Source: Flavobacterium xinjiangense (GTDB lineage Bacteria; Bacteroidota; Bacteroidia; Flavobacteriales; Flavobacteriaceae). Taken from it: 64,000 nucleotides of DNA. Below are positions 53,183 to 61,643 of the stretch, piece by piece (positions within the stretch are counted from its first letter, which is position 1; each line of letters opens with the position of its first letter). The translations under genes and the position numbers were made by a program. The stretch is taken from assembly GCF_900142885.1 (NCBI RefSeq), contig NZ_FRCL01000002.1:341517-405516 (forward strand). Direction: 5' to 3'. The notes below the pieces were generated by a model, which was not told the DNA's origin, ran no database searches, and saw nothing but the letters and a program-made list of their open reading frames with translations.

Positions 53183-53731
53183 ATGGCTGAATTAAATACC
53201 GGCGACGGTGGTGGCAAAAAAGGTGGCAAGGTAAGAAGTAAAAAATCAGGCTCAAAAGTAGATTTAACTGCTATGGTTGATTTAGCATTCTTGTTAATTA
53301 CTTTCTTTATGCTTACTACTACGTTGTCTAAACCTCAATCGATGAGTTTGGGTTTGCCAGATAAGGAAGATGATAAAAATAAGGATAAGCCAATCAAGGT
53401 TGATGAGAACCGTACTATGACAATATTATTAGGTGATAATGATAAAATGACATATTACATGGGTTTATTAGCAACTCCAATTGCTGGTCCTAAAGAAATT
53501 TCTTATGGTAAAGAAGGAATTCGTAAAGAATTACAGAAAAGAAGAAAGTCAGTTCTTGAATACACAGGTAATAAAGATAAAGGGATGATTGTAATTATCA
53601 AACCGAGTAAAAAATCAAATTACCGTAATTTAGTAGATATTCTTGATGAAATGGCGATTGTGGATGTGCCAACATATGCTATCGTTAATGATTTTACTCC
53701 TGAGGAACAAAAATTGTTAGAAGGTAAATAA
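53183..53731 (+). CDS. exbD: Biopolymer transport protein ExbD (second copy)
   Basis: The 182-residue protein has a Gly/Lys-rich cytoplasmic start (GDGGGKKGGKVRSKK), a TM with the conserved Asp (VDLTAMVDLAFLLITFFML) and a shorter periplasmic domain rich in Lys and Asp. It is distinct from the preceding copy in the periplasmic domain. Two adjacent, diverged exbD genes in front of tonB are common in Bacteroidota. Confidence 0.9.
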   Translation: MAELNTGDGGGKKGGKVRSKKSGSKVDLTAMVDLAFLLITFFMLTTTLSKPQSMSLGLPDKEDDKNKDKPIKVDENRTMTILLGDNDKMTYYMGLLATPIAGPKEISYGKEGIRKELQKRRKSVLEYTGNKDKGMIVIIKPSKKSNYRNLVDILDEMAIVDVPTYAIVNDFTPEEQKLLEGK

Positions 53732-53770
53732 GATTTATCTTATTACTCAATAACCTAATAACTAAGAAAA

Positions 53771-54565
53771 ATGAAATTAGATATATTCACAAACCAATGG
53801 CTTGATATTGTATTCGAAGGTCGTAATAAGGCCTATGGTGCTTATGAGCTTAGAAAAACGAATAACAAGACTACGGTTAAAGCTCTTGTGCTTGGCGCAA
53901 TTGTTTTTGCTCTTGCAGTTAGTGCTCCACTTATTGTAAGTCTTCTTCCTGATTCTTCAGATGATACTGAGACATTAGATACGAAAATAACAACAATTAA
54001 GTTGCCGCCTAAGAAAGAAGAAGTAAAAAAAGATCTTCCGCCACCACCGCCGCCACCTCCAAAAGTGGATCAGGTAAAATTTGTTAAGCCAGTTGTGGCT
54101 AAAGCAGATGAAGTAACTGAAGAGCCGCCAAAAATTGTTGAAATAAAAGACAAAAAATTAGGTGCTGAAACTATTAAAGGTGATCCAGATGCTGAATTGA
54201 CAGTTGAACCAGTAGGTACTGGTCCTGCGGCAGTTGTTGAAGAGGATAATCAAATTTATAATACTGCTGGTATCGAGGTAAAACCAGAATTTCCAGGTGG
54301 TATGGATAAATTTTACTCTTATGTAGGTAAAAATTATCAAACACCTGAAGAAGATGGTTTGAAAGGTAAAGTGTATGTTACATTTGTAGTTGAAAAAGAT
54401 GGTTCATTAACGGATATCAAAGTAATTAGAGATATTGGTTACGGTACAGGAAAAGAAGCTATTCGTGTTTTAAACAAATGTCCGAGATGGAACCCTGGAG
54501 AGCAAAATGGTAAAAAAGTAAGGGTGCTTTACTCTCTTCCTATTACTATTCAATCTGCAGAATAA
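53771..54565 (+). CDS. tonB: Energy transducer TonB
   Basis: This 264-residue TonB has a TM (about 39-60), a proline-rich span (LPPPPPPPPKV) that crosses the periplasm and a C-terminal TonB domain (EFPGGMDKFYSYVGKNY, GKVYVTFVVEKDGSLTDIKV, RWNPGEQNGKKVRVLYSLPI). It transfers energy from ExbBD to outer membrane TonB-dependent receptors such as SusC-type transporters. Its stop codon overlaps the start of the next gene by one base. Confidence 0.93.
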   Translation: MKLDIFTNQWLDIVFEGRNKAYGAYELRKTNNKTTVKALVLGAIVFALAVSAPLIVSLLPDSSDDTETLDTKITTIKLPPKKEEVKKDLPPPPPPPPKVDQVKFVKPVVAKADEVTEEPPKIVEIKDKKLGAETIKGDPDAELTVEPVGTGPAAVVEEDNQIYNTAGIEVKPEFPGGMDKFYSYVGKNYQTPEEDGLKGKVYVTFVVEKDGSLTDIKVIRDIGYGTGKEAIRVLNKCPRWNPGEQNGKKVRVLYSLPITIQSAE

Positions 54566-54795
54566 TGTTAAATAACATAGTAAATAATATTAAGAAGAAA
54601 TCGCTTAAAGAGCGATTTCTTCTTGTTTTAGGAATTTTGTTTTTTCTAGTTTACCTTATTTTAGGTTTATTTATTATCTTTATGAAGAATTTTCCTCTTG
54701 CGATTCAACCAAATTATAGAATTGCTTTTGGGGTGTTACTTATTGTATATGCCTCTATTAGATTCTTCCGAATTATTAATGATAATGTCAACTAG
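54565..54795 (+). CDS. Small two-helix membrane protein
   Basis: This 76-residue protein has two hydrophobic segments (LLVLGILFFLVYLILGLFII and FGVLLIVYASIRFF) and no recognised motif. It starts in the tonB stop codon (TAATG), so it is translationally coupled and likely belongs to the TonB system. Function unknown; it may be an assembly partner of ExbB/ExbD/TonB. Confidence 0.7.
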   Translation: MLNNIVNNIKKKSLKERFLLVLGILFFLVYLILGLFIIFMKNFPLAIQPNYRIAFGVLLIVYASIRFFRIINDNVN

Positions 54796-54798
54796 ATT

Positions 54799-55722
54799 AT
54801 GAAAAAGTATAGTAAAATTTCGTATTTTGTTTTTCTTGCAGCAATTGTATTTTTTTTTGCATGCAACCAATCTAAGAGTTCAAAGAACAAGGAAACCATA
54901 CTTAAAGGCTCAGCTACTATTTACGTTGATGAAACTCTAACTCCTGTTATTGAAGACCAGGTTGAAATTTTTGAAAATAAATATGAAGCCAAAATTAAAC
55001 TTATTTCTAAATCAGAAGCAGAAACTGTGAACTCGTTATTTAGAGAGAAGTCTGCAATTGCTATTTTGTCCAGAACTTTGACAGCTGAAGAATTACAGGT
55101 ATTCGAACAAAAGAAAATAGTTCCTAAAATAACAATGTTCGCTACTGATGCAGTTGCTTTAATCTCCAATAAAAATAATAATGATTCTATTGTGGCGTTA
55201 AAGGATATAATTAGTTTTATGCAAGGGAATGCAGTTCCGTCTATTAAAGGATTAGTTTTCGATAATCCAAATTCAAGTACCGTTCGTTACATGAATTCTT
55301 TAGCGGGAATCAAGGCAATACCTGAAAAAGGTGTGTTTTCTTTTAAGACCAATGATGAAGTTATTAAATATGTTTCTGAAAATGAGGGTATGATTGGGAT
55401 TGTTGGGGTTAACTGGCTTTCACAGCCTATGCCGGCAATGCAAAAATATGTTGATAATGTAAATACATTAAACGTAAAAGGGCTGGAAAGTGAAAAAGCT
55501 TTTGCGCCAACTCAGAATAATATCGCAGAGAGAAAATACCCTTTGGCACGCGATTTGTATATTATCAATTGTCAGGGATATTCTGGATTAGGAATGGGCT
55601 TTGCTTCATTTGTAGCAGGAGATATAGGACAGAGAATAATTTTAAAATCTGGATTGCTTCCTGTCCGTATTCCCGGAAGGAATATAACAATTAGGAAAAA
55701 TATTGAAAACGATAAAAAATAA
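54799..55722 (+). CDS. PstS-like substrate-binding lipoprotein
   Basis: The 307-residue lipoprotein has a signal ending FFFA-Cys22 and the PstS/PBP-like fold: KGSATIYVDETLTPV at the start, a loop with NPNSSTVRYMNSLAG and YPLARDLYIINCQG. The usual serine-rich phosphate loop TGSG is not evident, so the ligand may not be phosphate. There is no PstCAB nearby. The position inside a TonB operon suggests a surface or periplasmic role with the transducer. It overlaps none of its neighbours and starts 3 bases after the small membrane gene. Confidence 0.8.
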   Translation: MKKYSKISYFVFLAAIVFFFACNQSKSSKNKETILKGSATIYVDETLTPVIEDQVEIFENKYEAKIKLISKSEAETVNSLFREKSAIAILSRTLTAEELQVFEQKKIVPKITMFATDAVALISNKNNNDSIVALKDIISFMQGNAVPSIKGLVFDNPNSSTVRYMNSLAGIKAIPEKGVFSFKTNDEVIKYVSENEGMIGIVGVNWLSQPMPAMQKYVDNVNTLNVKGLESEKAFAPTQNNIAERKYPLARDLYIINCQGYSGLGMGFASFVAGDIGQRIILKSGLLPVRIPGRNITIRKNIENDKK

Positions 55723-55738
55723 ATTAACTACAACAAAG

Positions 55739-57406
55739 ATGAATAAATTTAAAATTTTTAGTGTTGCTTTATTGGCTTCGGTAACCGTGAGTCAAGCTCA
55801 AGATATAAATCAAGCAAAAAAAGCAATTGACGCAGAACAATTTGACAAAGCGAAATCGATGTTAAAATCGATCATCAAAGCTAAACCAAGTAATGGAAGA
55901 GCCTCGTTTCTTTTAGGAAATATCTACCTTAATCAAAGTGTTACTGATTCTGCTAAAATCTATTTTCAAAAAGGATTAGCTGGTAGTGATAATGGAAAAC
56001 TAAACTATATCGGTTTAGGACAAATTGATTTAGATAGTAATAATAAAGCTGCGGCTCAAACTAATTTTGGATTAGGTACTAAAGGAATTAGTAAAAAAGA
56101 CGTTGAAGAATTGGTATATGTAGGTAGAGCTTATATGAATGCTGAAAAGCCAGATTATAAAAGTGCCATTGCAATTTTGAATCGTGCTAAAATTAATAAC
56201 CCATCAGATGCACAAGTGCAATTGGCATTAGGAGATGCTTATTTTGGGGATAACAATCAAAATGAGGCGTATGTAGCTTACAGAAATGCTTTTCAAGCAG
56301 ATAATTCGTTATTAAGAGCTAAAATGCAATTAGGAGTTTTGCTTAAAGGTGCGAAATCTTATGATGAGGCAATTAAAGCATTTAATGAAGTAATCGCTTT
56401 AAACCCAAATTATGGTCCGGTTTACAGAGAACTTGCGGAAACCTATTATAAAATTGCTAGAAATAAACCTTCAAAATCTGTAGAGAGTTTGAAAACGGCG
56501 ATTGGGTTTTATGATAAATACATGAGTTTGACGGATTATTCTCTTGCTTCTCGTATGCGTCATGCTGATTTCCTTATTCTTGTGGGTGACTACAAAGCAT
56601 TAGAAATTGAAGCTAATAAAATGAAACAATTAGACAAGGTTAACCCGAGAATTTTACGTTATTTGGGTTATGCGGCGTACGAAAACGGAAATGTTGATTT
56701 AGCAAAAACATCGTTAGAAAGTTTTATTTCAAATCCAGCTAACAAGATTATCGCTAAAGATTATATCACTTTAGGTTTGGTGAAAATTAAAAAAGGAACT
56801 AGTGCTGATGGTCTTTCGGTTAATCCAACAGCTTTCAAAGAAGGTTTAGCAATCATCAAAAAGGGAATTGATCTTTTACCTATAGCAGTAGAGGACTTGA
56901 ATGAAGTAGGTAAAAAATTATTTGCTCAAAAGTTATTCAAAGAAGCAGCTGCGATTTTTGAACTTAGTACTAGCAATAAAGAGTCGAGAAATTATTTAGA
57001 TGATAATGTTTATTACGGTTTATCGTTATATTATGATAATAACAGAAAAGACGTAAAAGCAGATCCTATTGCTCTACAAAAAGCAGATGCTGCTTTTGCT
57101 AATGTAATTGTGGCATCTCCTGACTATCAAGAAGCTTATTTGTATAGAGCGAGAACAAATAGATTGCTTGAAAATGATGCTGTAATGATTAAAGCATACC
57201 AAGATTACGTAGATAAGACTACACAAAAGGGAGCTGAAGAATTAGCTAAACCAGCTGTGAAGACCAAATTTATAGAAGCTTATAATAATATTGCAGTAAT
57301 CTATTCTAAAACGGATAAAGTAAAAGCAAAAGAATACTTAAACAAAACTCTTGCTATTGATCCAGCTAATCAATACGCATTAGACGCATTGAAAACTTTG
57401 AAATAG
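55739..57406 (+). CDS. Secreted tetratricopeptide repeat protein
   Basis: The 555-residue protein has a signal peptide (FKIFSVALLASVTVSQAQ) and is mostly TPR helices, for example FDKAKSMLKSIIKAKPSNGRASFLLGNIYL and YDEAIKAFNEVIALNPNYGPVY as seen at about residues 25-60 and 215-240. TPR domains scaffold protein complexes. The longer frame begins at a TTG (55703) inside pstS-like coding sequence, so the ATG at 55739 is used. It is the last gene of the TonB operon, ahead of a terminator. Confidence 0.88.
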   Translation: MNKFKIFSVALLASVTVSQAQDINQAKKAIDAEQFDKAKSMLKSIIKAKPSNGRASFLLGNIYLNQSVTDSAKIYFQKGLAGSDNGKLNYIGLGQIDLDSNNKAAAQTNFGLGTKGISKKDVEELVYVGRAYMNAEKPDYKSAIAILNRAKINNPSDAQVQLALGDAYFGDNNQNEAYVAYRNAFQADNSLLRAKMQLGVLLKGAKSYDEAIKAFNEVIALNPNYGPVYRELAETYYKIARNKPSKSVESLKTAIGFYDKYMSLTDYSLASRMRHADFLILVGDYKALEIEANKMKQLDKVNPRILRYLGYAAYENGNVDLAKTSLESFISNPANKIIAKDYITLGLVKIKKGTSADGLSVNPTAFKEGLAIIKKGIDLLPIAVEDLNEVGKKLFAQKLFKEAAAIFELSTSNKESRNYLDDNVYYGLSLYYDNNRKDVKADPIALQKADAAFANVIVASPDYQEAYLYRARTNRLLENDAVMIKAYQDYVDKTTQKGAEELAKPAVKTKFIEAYNNIAVIYSKTDKVKAKEYLNKTLAIDPANQYALDALKTLK

Positions 57407-57428
57407 TTTTAAATATTTCAACATTTAT

Positions 57429-57466
57429 AAAACCGATAGTTCCAAAAGAACTATCGGTTTTTTTTT
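57429..57466 (+). terminator. Intrinsic terminator of the exbB-TPR operon
   Basis: AAAACCGATAGTTC (57429-57442) pairs with GAACTATCGGTTTT (57448-57461) around CAAAA, followed by more T. It lies 22 bases after the TPR stop codon. Confidence 0.9.
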
Positions 57467-57500
57467 GAGCTAAACTTCAGGATTAATTGCTAAGACTGGA

Positions 57501-57573
57501 CCCGCTATTCGCTCTATCTTTTTTAAGGTCAAAAAAATGCCCTTAAAAAAGGATGCCGCTTCTATCGGGGCTA
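57501..57573 (+). repeat. Interspersed intergenic repeat, copy 7 (plus orientation)
   Basis: It reads CCCGCTATTCGCTCTATC, core stem CTTTTTTAAGG with CCTTAAAAAAG, then GGATGCCGCTTCTATCGGGGCTA. It follows the operon terminator and precedes queE in the same direction. Confidence 0.78.
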
Positions 57574-57640
57574 GTAGTTATTATTAGTGATTTTCAGCAA
57601 GCATTTTCTAAATATCAAATTAACTCCCTTTCAAATTAAC

Positions 57641-57648
57641 TATCTTTG
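57641..57648 (+). promoter_or_regulatory. -7 box of queE
   Basis: TATCTTTG matches the TAnnTTTG consensus, 17 bases before the queE ATG. The very short leader leaves no room for a preQ1 riboswitch. Confidence 0.55.
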
Positions 57649-57665
57649 CACTTTAAAATAAAATA

Positions 57666-58298
57666 ATGTTATCAAAAGAAATACAATTAGAAGTTAATAA
57701 AGGCGCAATGCTTCCATTGATGGAAGAATTTTACACCATTCAAGGAGAAGGATTTCACACAGGAACTGCAGCTTACTTTATTAGAATTGGAGGATGTGAT
57801 GTGGGCTGTCATTGGTGTGATGTTAAAGAAAGCTGGAATGCGGAATTACATCCGCCAACAAGTATTGACTTAATAGTTGCTAATGCAAATAAGTATGCCG
57901 ATACTGTTGTCGTTACTGGTGGAGAACCTTTAATGTGGGATATGACTTTACTTACTCAAAAACTAAAAGATCAGAATTTAAAAGTACATATTGAAACCTC
58001 GGGGGCCTATCCACTTTCCGGATCTTGGGATTGGATTTGTCTTTCGCCAAAGAAAAATAAATTACCTACAGAAACCGTTTATGATAATGCGCATGAGTTG
58101 AAGGTAATTATTTACAATAAACATGATTTTATTTTTGCAGAAGAACAAGCTGAGAAAGTAAATCCGAATGCTATTTTATTTCTTCAACCAGAATGGAGTA
58201 AAAAAGAAGAGATGACTCCGTTAATTGTGGATTATGTAATGAACAATCCAAAATGGCGTGTATCGTTACAAACACATAAATATTTAAATATTCCATAA
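57666..58298 (+). CDS. queE: 7-carboxy-7-deazaguanine synthase
   Basis: QueE is a radical SAM enzyme that makes the 7-deazaguanine ring of queuosine. The 210-residue protein has the start EEFYTIQGEGFHTGTAAYFIR and the cluster motif CX3CX2C (Cys44, Cys48, Cys51 in GGCDVGCHWCD), then VTGGEPLMWD. The CX3CX2C spacing and size fit QueE. queA lies 20 kb upstream, so queuosine genes are dispersed. Confidence 0.92.
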   Translation: MLSKEIQLEVNKGAMLPLMEEFYTIQGEGFHTGTAAYFIRIGGCDVGCHWCDVKESWNAELHPPTSIDLIVANANKYADTVVVTGGEPLMWDMTLLTQKLKDQNLKVHIETSGAYPLSGSWDWICLSPKKNKLPTETVYDNAHELKVIIYNKHDFIFAEEQAEKVNPNAILFLQPEWSKKEEMTPLIVDYVMNNPKWRVSLQTHKYLNIP

Positions 58299-58301
58299 TA
58301 A

Positions 58302-58341
58302 AAAAATACCCCAAAATGTAATTACATTTTGGGGTATTTTT
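58302..58341. terminator. Perfect 40-bp palindromic terminator after queE
   Basis: Positions 58302-58321 and 58322-58341 are exact reverse complements (AAAAATACCCCAAAATGTAA type arms), with A- and T-tracts on the outer sides. It serves queE on the plus strand and the DinB gene on the minus strand. Confidence 0.88.
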
Positions 58342-58378
58342 ATAAAAGATTAGATCTTGAATTATTTGACTAACGAAA

Positions 58379-58921
58379 TTACCAAGCTTTTTTCTTTTTC
58401 AATTCCGTAATATGTGCTAAATGGTGGTTTCCGTGCCATGCATAGGTTCCAATTATTTCCTTGATTGTAAATTCGCTGTTATGTTCTGGATGAATGAATG
58501 TCTTTTCTAAATCTTCTTCATCTAAACTTTTCATTAAATAAGCCAATCGAAAGTGTAATCCTTCCAGAAAAGACAATGTAGGTTGAATAGGCATCGTTAA
58601 ATTATCATGCATTTCTGCCCAAAGGTCTTCATGGTAATATTTTATTATAGGCTTGTCTTCTGTCAAAGTCCATTTAATTCTGATAAAACAATTCATATGG
58701 CTATCTGCACAATGATGAATCACTTGACGAATCGTCCAACCATTTTGTCGATAAGGAGTTTCAAGTTGCTCGTCTGTTAAATAGATTACCTCTTTTTTTA
58801 ATCGCTCTGGAAAACTTGCGATTTCAGCTATTTTTTCTGCTAAATAATTGCTTGAATATGATTCGGGTGCAATAAACTTCCCAATAGGATAACGTAATTT
58901 ATCTAATAGTAAATTTTCCAT
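58379..58921 (-). CDS. DinB/YfiT-type metal-dependent hydrolase or transferase
   Basis: The 180-residue four-helix protein matches YfiT/BstA-like DinB proteins. It begins LDKLRYPIGKF and keeps the metal histidines in VIHHCADSHM and the C-terminal WHGNHHLAHI. YfiT relatives include bacillithiol-S-transferases, but the thiol partner in this organism is unknown. It lies 32 bases after the methyltransferase gene on the minus strand, likely in the same operon. Confidence 0.85.
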   Translation of the reverse strand: MENLLLDKLRYPIGKFIAPESYSSNYLAEKIAEIASFPERLKKEVIYLTDEQLETPYRQNGWTIRQVIHHCADSHMNCFIRIKWTLTEDKPIIKYYHEDLWAEMHDNLTMPIQPTLSFLEGLHFRLAYLMKSLDEEDLEKTFIHPEHNSEFTIKEIIGTYAWHGNHHLAHITELKKKKAW

Positions 58922-58953
58922 AATTTAATTAGTCTTTGGTGTTGGTCCTTTTT

Positions 58954-59661
58954 TTAAATCGAAAGCTTCGCCAAATAATCATAATGCTCGCCTTCAAGAA
59001 TTAATTCACATTGAAATCCATTATCTAAAGCGGCATTTTGCAAAGTATTATAATCAATGAACATCCAGTCGAATGGTCTTTCTTTCTCGCCTTTGTAGGA
59101 GATATTAAAAACTATTTCACCATAATATTCATTTTTTGAAGGAATCCATTTTCCACCGTCTTCATCATCATCAAACATATATATGATATCTGAACTATCC
59201 AACAATATTTGTCCTCCAGGATTTAATAAAGATTTCAGTTTTAGGAGAAAATTCGGAATGTTTTTTAATTTTCCGCACATTCCGGCCCCATTCATTAAAA
59301 GTAATATAGTGTCGTATTTCTCGTTTTCTAAAGTCATTACATCCTGAACTTTGGCATTCTTTAATCCACGAAGTGTGCATGCTTGGATTGCATTTGCCGA
59401 AATGTCAATTGAAGTGACATCTAAATTCCGTTCGTTTTTTAAAGACAAACTATGGCTACCCGCGCCACAGCCTACATCTAAGATTTTACCTTTGGCAAGT
59501 TGCAAAGCTTTTTGTTCCATTTGAGGCATTTCATCGTACGATCGAAATAAATAGGCAACGGACATTTCATCTTCTTCAGAAATGGTTGTCTCCGTAATTA
59601 AATCTTCGGGAGCATTATTAGTTTGATAATCAAGTATGGCTTTGCCAAAAAGATCTTTCAT
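58954..59661 (-). CDS. Class I SAM-dependent methyltransferase
   Basis: This 235-residue protein has the Rossmann methyltransferase motif I ILDVGCGAGSHSLSL, motif II region VTSIDISANAIQACTLRG and the DTILLLMNGAGMCGKL strand. Substrate not evident. It is first in a two-gene minus-strand unit with the DinB-type protein and divergent from the YkgJ-type gene. Confidence 0.82.
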   Translation of the reverse strand: MKDLFGKAILDYQTNNAPEDLITETTISEEDEMSVAYLFRSYDEMPQMEQKALQLAKGKILDVGCGAGSHSLSLKNERNLDVTSIDISANAIQACTLRGLKNAKVQDVMTLENEKYDTILLLMNGAGMCGKLKNIPNFLLKLKSLLNPGGQILLDSSDIIYMFDDDEDGGKWIPSKNEYYGEIVFNISYKGEKERPFDWMFIDYNTLQNAALDNGFQCELILEGEHYDYLAKLSI

Positions 59662-59753
59662 TAGAGTTGGTGTGTTAATTTAGTTATTTGTTGATTTGTT
59701 TTAAGTAATTTCGCAAAATGTTTTATCGAATAACCGAATAGACAACTCTACGA

Positions 59754-60248
59754 ATGAATACTATTTTAAACAATCTTCCTAAAGAAGCCAAAGATAAGCA
59801 TATCGAAAACAAAAAGTATTTCGATAAGCTGAAAAAGAAGACGCCAAAGAATTTAGATTATGTCATGCAGGATTTACATGATGCTGAATTTAAAAAGACT
59901 GATTGTTTAAAATGTGCCAATTGTTGTAAAACTACGGGACCTTTATTTACCGATGCCGATATTGAGCGTGTTTCAAAATATCTCAGACAAAAACCACAAC
60001 AGTTTATCGAACAATATCTCCAAATAGATGAAGACAGGGATTATGTTTTGCAAAGTGTGCCTTGTACTTTTCTGGATAATGAAAATGCTTGTATGATTTA
60101 TGATGTTCGGCCAAAAGCATGCAGAGAGTTTCCCCATACGGATAGAAAGAAATTTCAACAAATTACAGATTTAACGCTGAAAAATGTTGCTATATGCCCA
60201 GCAGCTTTTAATATTGTGGAGGAAATGAAGAAGAAATTACCTCTTTAA
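59754..60248 (+). CDS. YkgJ family cysteine cluster protein
   Basis: The 164-residue protein has the cysteine pattern of YkgJ/zinc- or iron-chelating proteins: DCLKCANCCKTTGPLFT, PCTFLDNENACMIYDVRPKACREFPH and a final CPAAF. These eight or so cysteines probably bind an Fe-S cluster or zinc. Function unknown. It is transcribed alone. Confidence 0.82.
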   Translation: MNTILNNLPKEAKDKHIENKKYFDKLKKKTPKNLDYVMQDLHDAEFKKTDCLKCANCCKTTGPLFTDADIERVSKYLRQKPQQFIEQYLQIDEDRDYVLQSVPCTFLDNENACMIYDVRPKACREFPHTDRKKFQQITDLTLKNVAICPAAFNIVEEMKKKLPL

Positions 60249-60263
60249 AAATTTCTGTCTCGT

Positions 60264-60310
60264 CTCCCTTTCCTTGGAGGAGGGAGTCCCGAGGCTTCGG
60301 GAGGGTAGAG
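60264..60310. repeat. G/C-rich intergenic repeat (CTCCCT type), second copy
   Basis: This stretch reads CTCCCTTTCCTTGGAGGAGGGAG followed by TCCCGAGGCTTCGGGAGGG (given here as two parts, 60264-60286 and 60287-60305), two nested small hairpins. It resembles the element at 865 and lies between convergent genes. Confidence 0.45.
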
Positions 60311-60312
60311 GA

Positions 60313-61530
60313 TTAATATATCAAATATTTAGATCTCATTACCTTAAACTCAAGGAGTCCTTTCTTCCAGCTTTCTCTGATTTCTTTTTCTGCGATTCCA
60401 CTTTCTATTTGTAGCTGTAGTTTTTTAGTTCCAGCCAATTTTGTAAAAAAAGCATTGAAGAATTTCGATTTGTCTGTAGTTGAATTATAGGCTTTAATTA
60501 GCCATTTCAATTCCAGTTGATTCACTCTTGGATAGGTTGATAAATCTTCCCCATAACAAAGCACTCCATTGTAAACTGGGTTTTGTGCACCTAAATTTGG
60601 TTTCGGAATAAAACTAAAATCACTTTTTGGTAAATAAGGTGAACCATAAATTTGAAATTGCTTCTCAGTACCGCGACCGACACTTACATTCGTTCCTTCA
60701 AAAAGACATAAACTGGCATATAAATTCACGGCTTGATCATTCGGAAGATTTGGGGATGGTTTAATTGGTAAACTGTAATCCATTTTTCTGTTGTAATTAA
60801 GACACGGAATAACGGTCAATTTGCATTGGATTCTATTTTTCAACCACTTTTCACCATTAATCATTTTGGCATATTCACCAATAGTCATTCCGTGAAGTAA
60901 AGGAATTGGATGCATTCCCACAAAACTAGCATATTCTTTTTCTAGAACTGGCCCGTCAATAATAGTTATATTGGGATTAGGTCTGTCAAGAATCAATAGC
61001 GGAATGTTGTTTTCGGCGCAAGCTTCCATAATATAATGTAAGGAGGAAATATAGGTGTAAAATCGAGCACCAACATCTTGTAAGTCAAAAACCAGAATGT
61101 CAATTCCAGCCAGTTGTTCGGGTTTTGGTTTTTTATTTTCACCGTATAACGAAATAATTGGCAGTCCAGTTTTAGAATCTTTTCCATCAAATACATGTTC
61201 GCCCGCATCTGCAGTTCCACGAAAACCATGTTCGGGAGCAAAGATGGTTTTGACAGCAATATTTTTTCCTAATAGAAAATCAACCAAATGAGTTTTATCT
61301 GATAGGATTCCGGTTTGGTTAGTTACGATTCCTATTTTTTTGCCTTTTAATATAGGAAGATAAGCAGTGTAATTATCGGCACCAGTTTTAATCCTATTCT
61401 CGGAAACACTTGTTACTTTTATTAAACTGTCGTTTTTCATCTCCTGCGCTTGCGTTTTTTTGGTCGTACAAGAGATTAAAGTTGCAAATAAAAATAAAAG
61501 AAAAAATGTATTTTTTATAAATGGCGTCAT
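60313..61530 (-). CDS. DUF1343 protein, exo-beta-N-acetylmuramidase NamZ-like
   Basis: The 405-residue lipoprotein has a signal ending ATLIS-Cys (Cys21) and the DUF1343 fold of NamZ, an enzyme that releases terminal MurNAc from peptidoglycan fragments. Conserved parts are KIGIVTNQTGI, FAPEHGFRG, DLQDVGARFYTYIS and FEGTNVSVGRGTE. The ATG at 61530 gives the usual N-terminus; an ATG four codons earlier (61542) is also possible. Peptidoglycan recycling or turnover is the likely role. Confidence 0.86.
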   Translation of the reverse strand: MTPFIKNTFFLLFLFATLISCTTKKTQAQEMKNDSLIKVTSVSENRIKTGADNYTAYLPILKGKKIGIVTNQTGILSDKTHLVDFLLGKNIAVKTIFAPEHGFRGTADAGEHVFDGKDSKTGLPIISLYGENKKPKPEQLAGIDILVFDLQDVGARFYTYISSLHYIMEACAENNIPLLILDRPNPNITIIDGPVLEKEYASFVGMHPIPLLHGMTIGEYAKMINGEKWLKNRIQCKLTVIPCLNYNRKMDYSLPIKPSPNLPNDQAVNLYASLCLFEGTNVSVGRGTEKQFQIYGSPYLPKSDFSFIPKPNLGAQNPVYNGVLCYGEDLSTYPRVNQLELKWLIKAYNSTTDKSKFFNAFFTKLAGTKKLQLQIESGIAEKEIRESWKKGLLEFKVMRSKYLIY

Positions 61531-61643
61531 GTGATAAATCATAATAAAATTAATGTCTATTAGTGTAATTCGTGTTTTAGCTGTATTTTTGGCACAAGCG
61601 ACGCAAACTGGCTTAGCAAATCTAAAATAGAAATTGAATCAAC

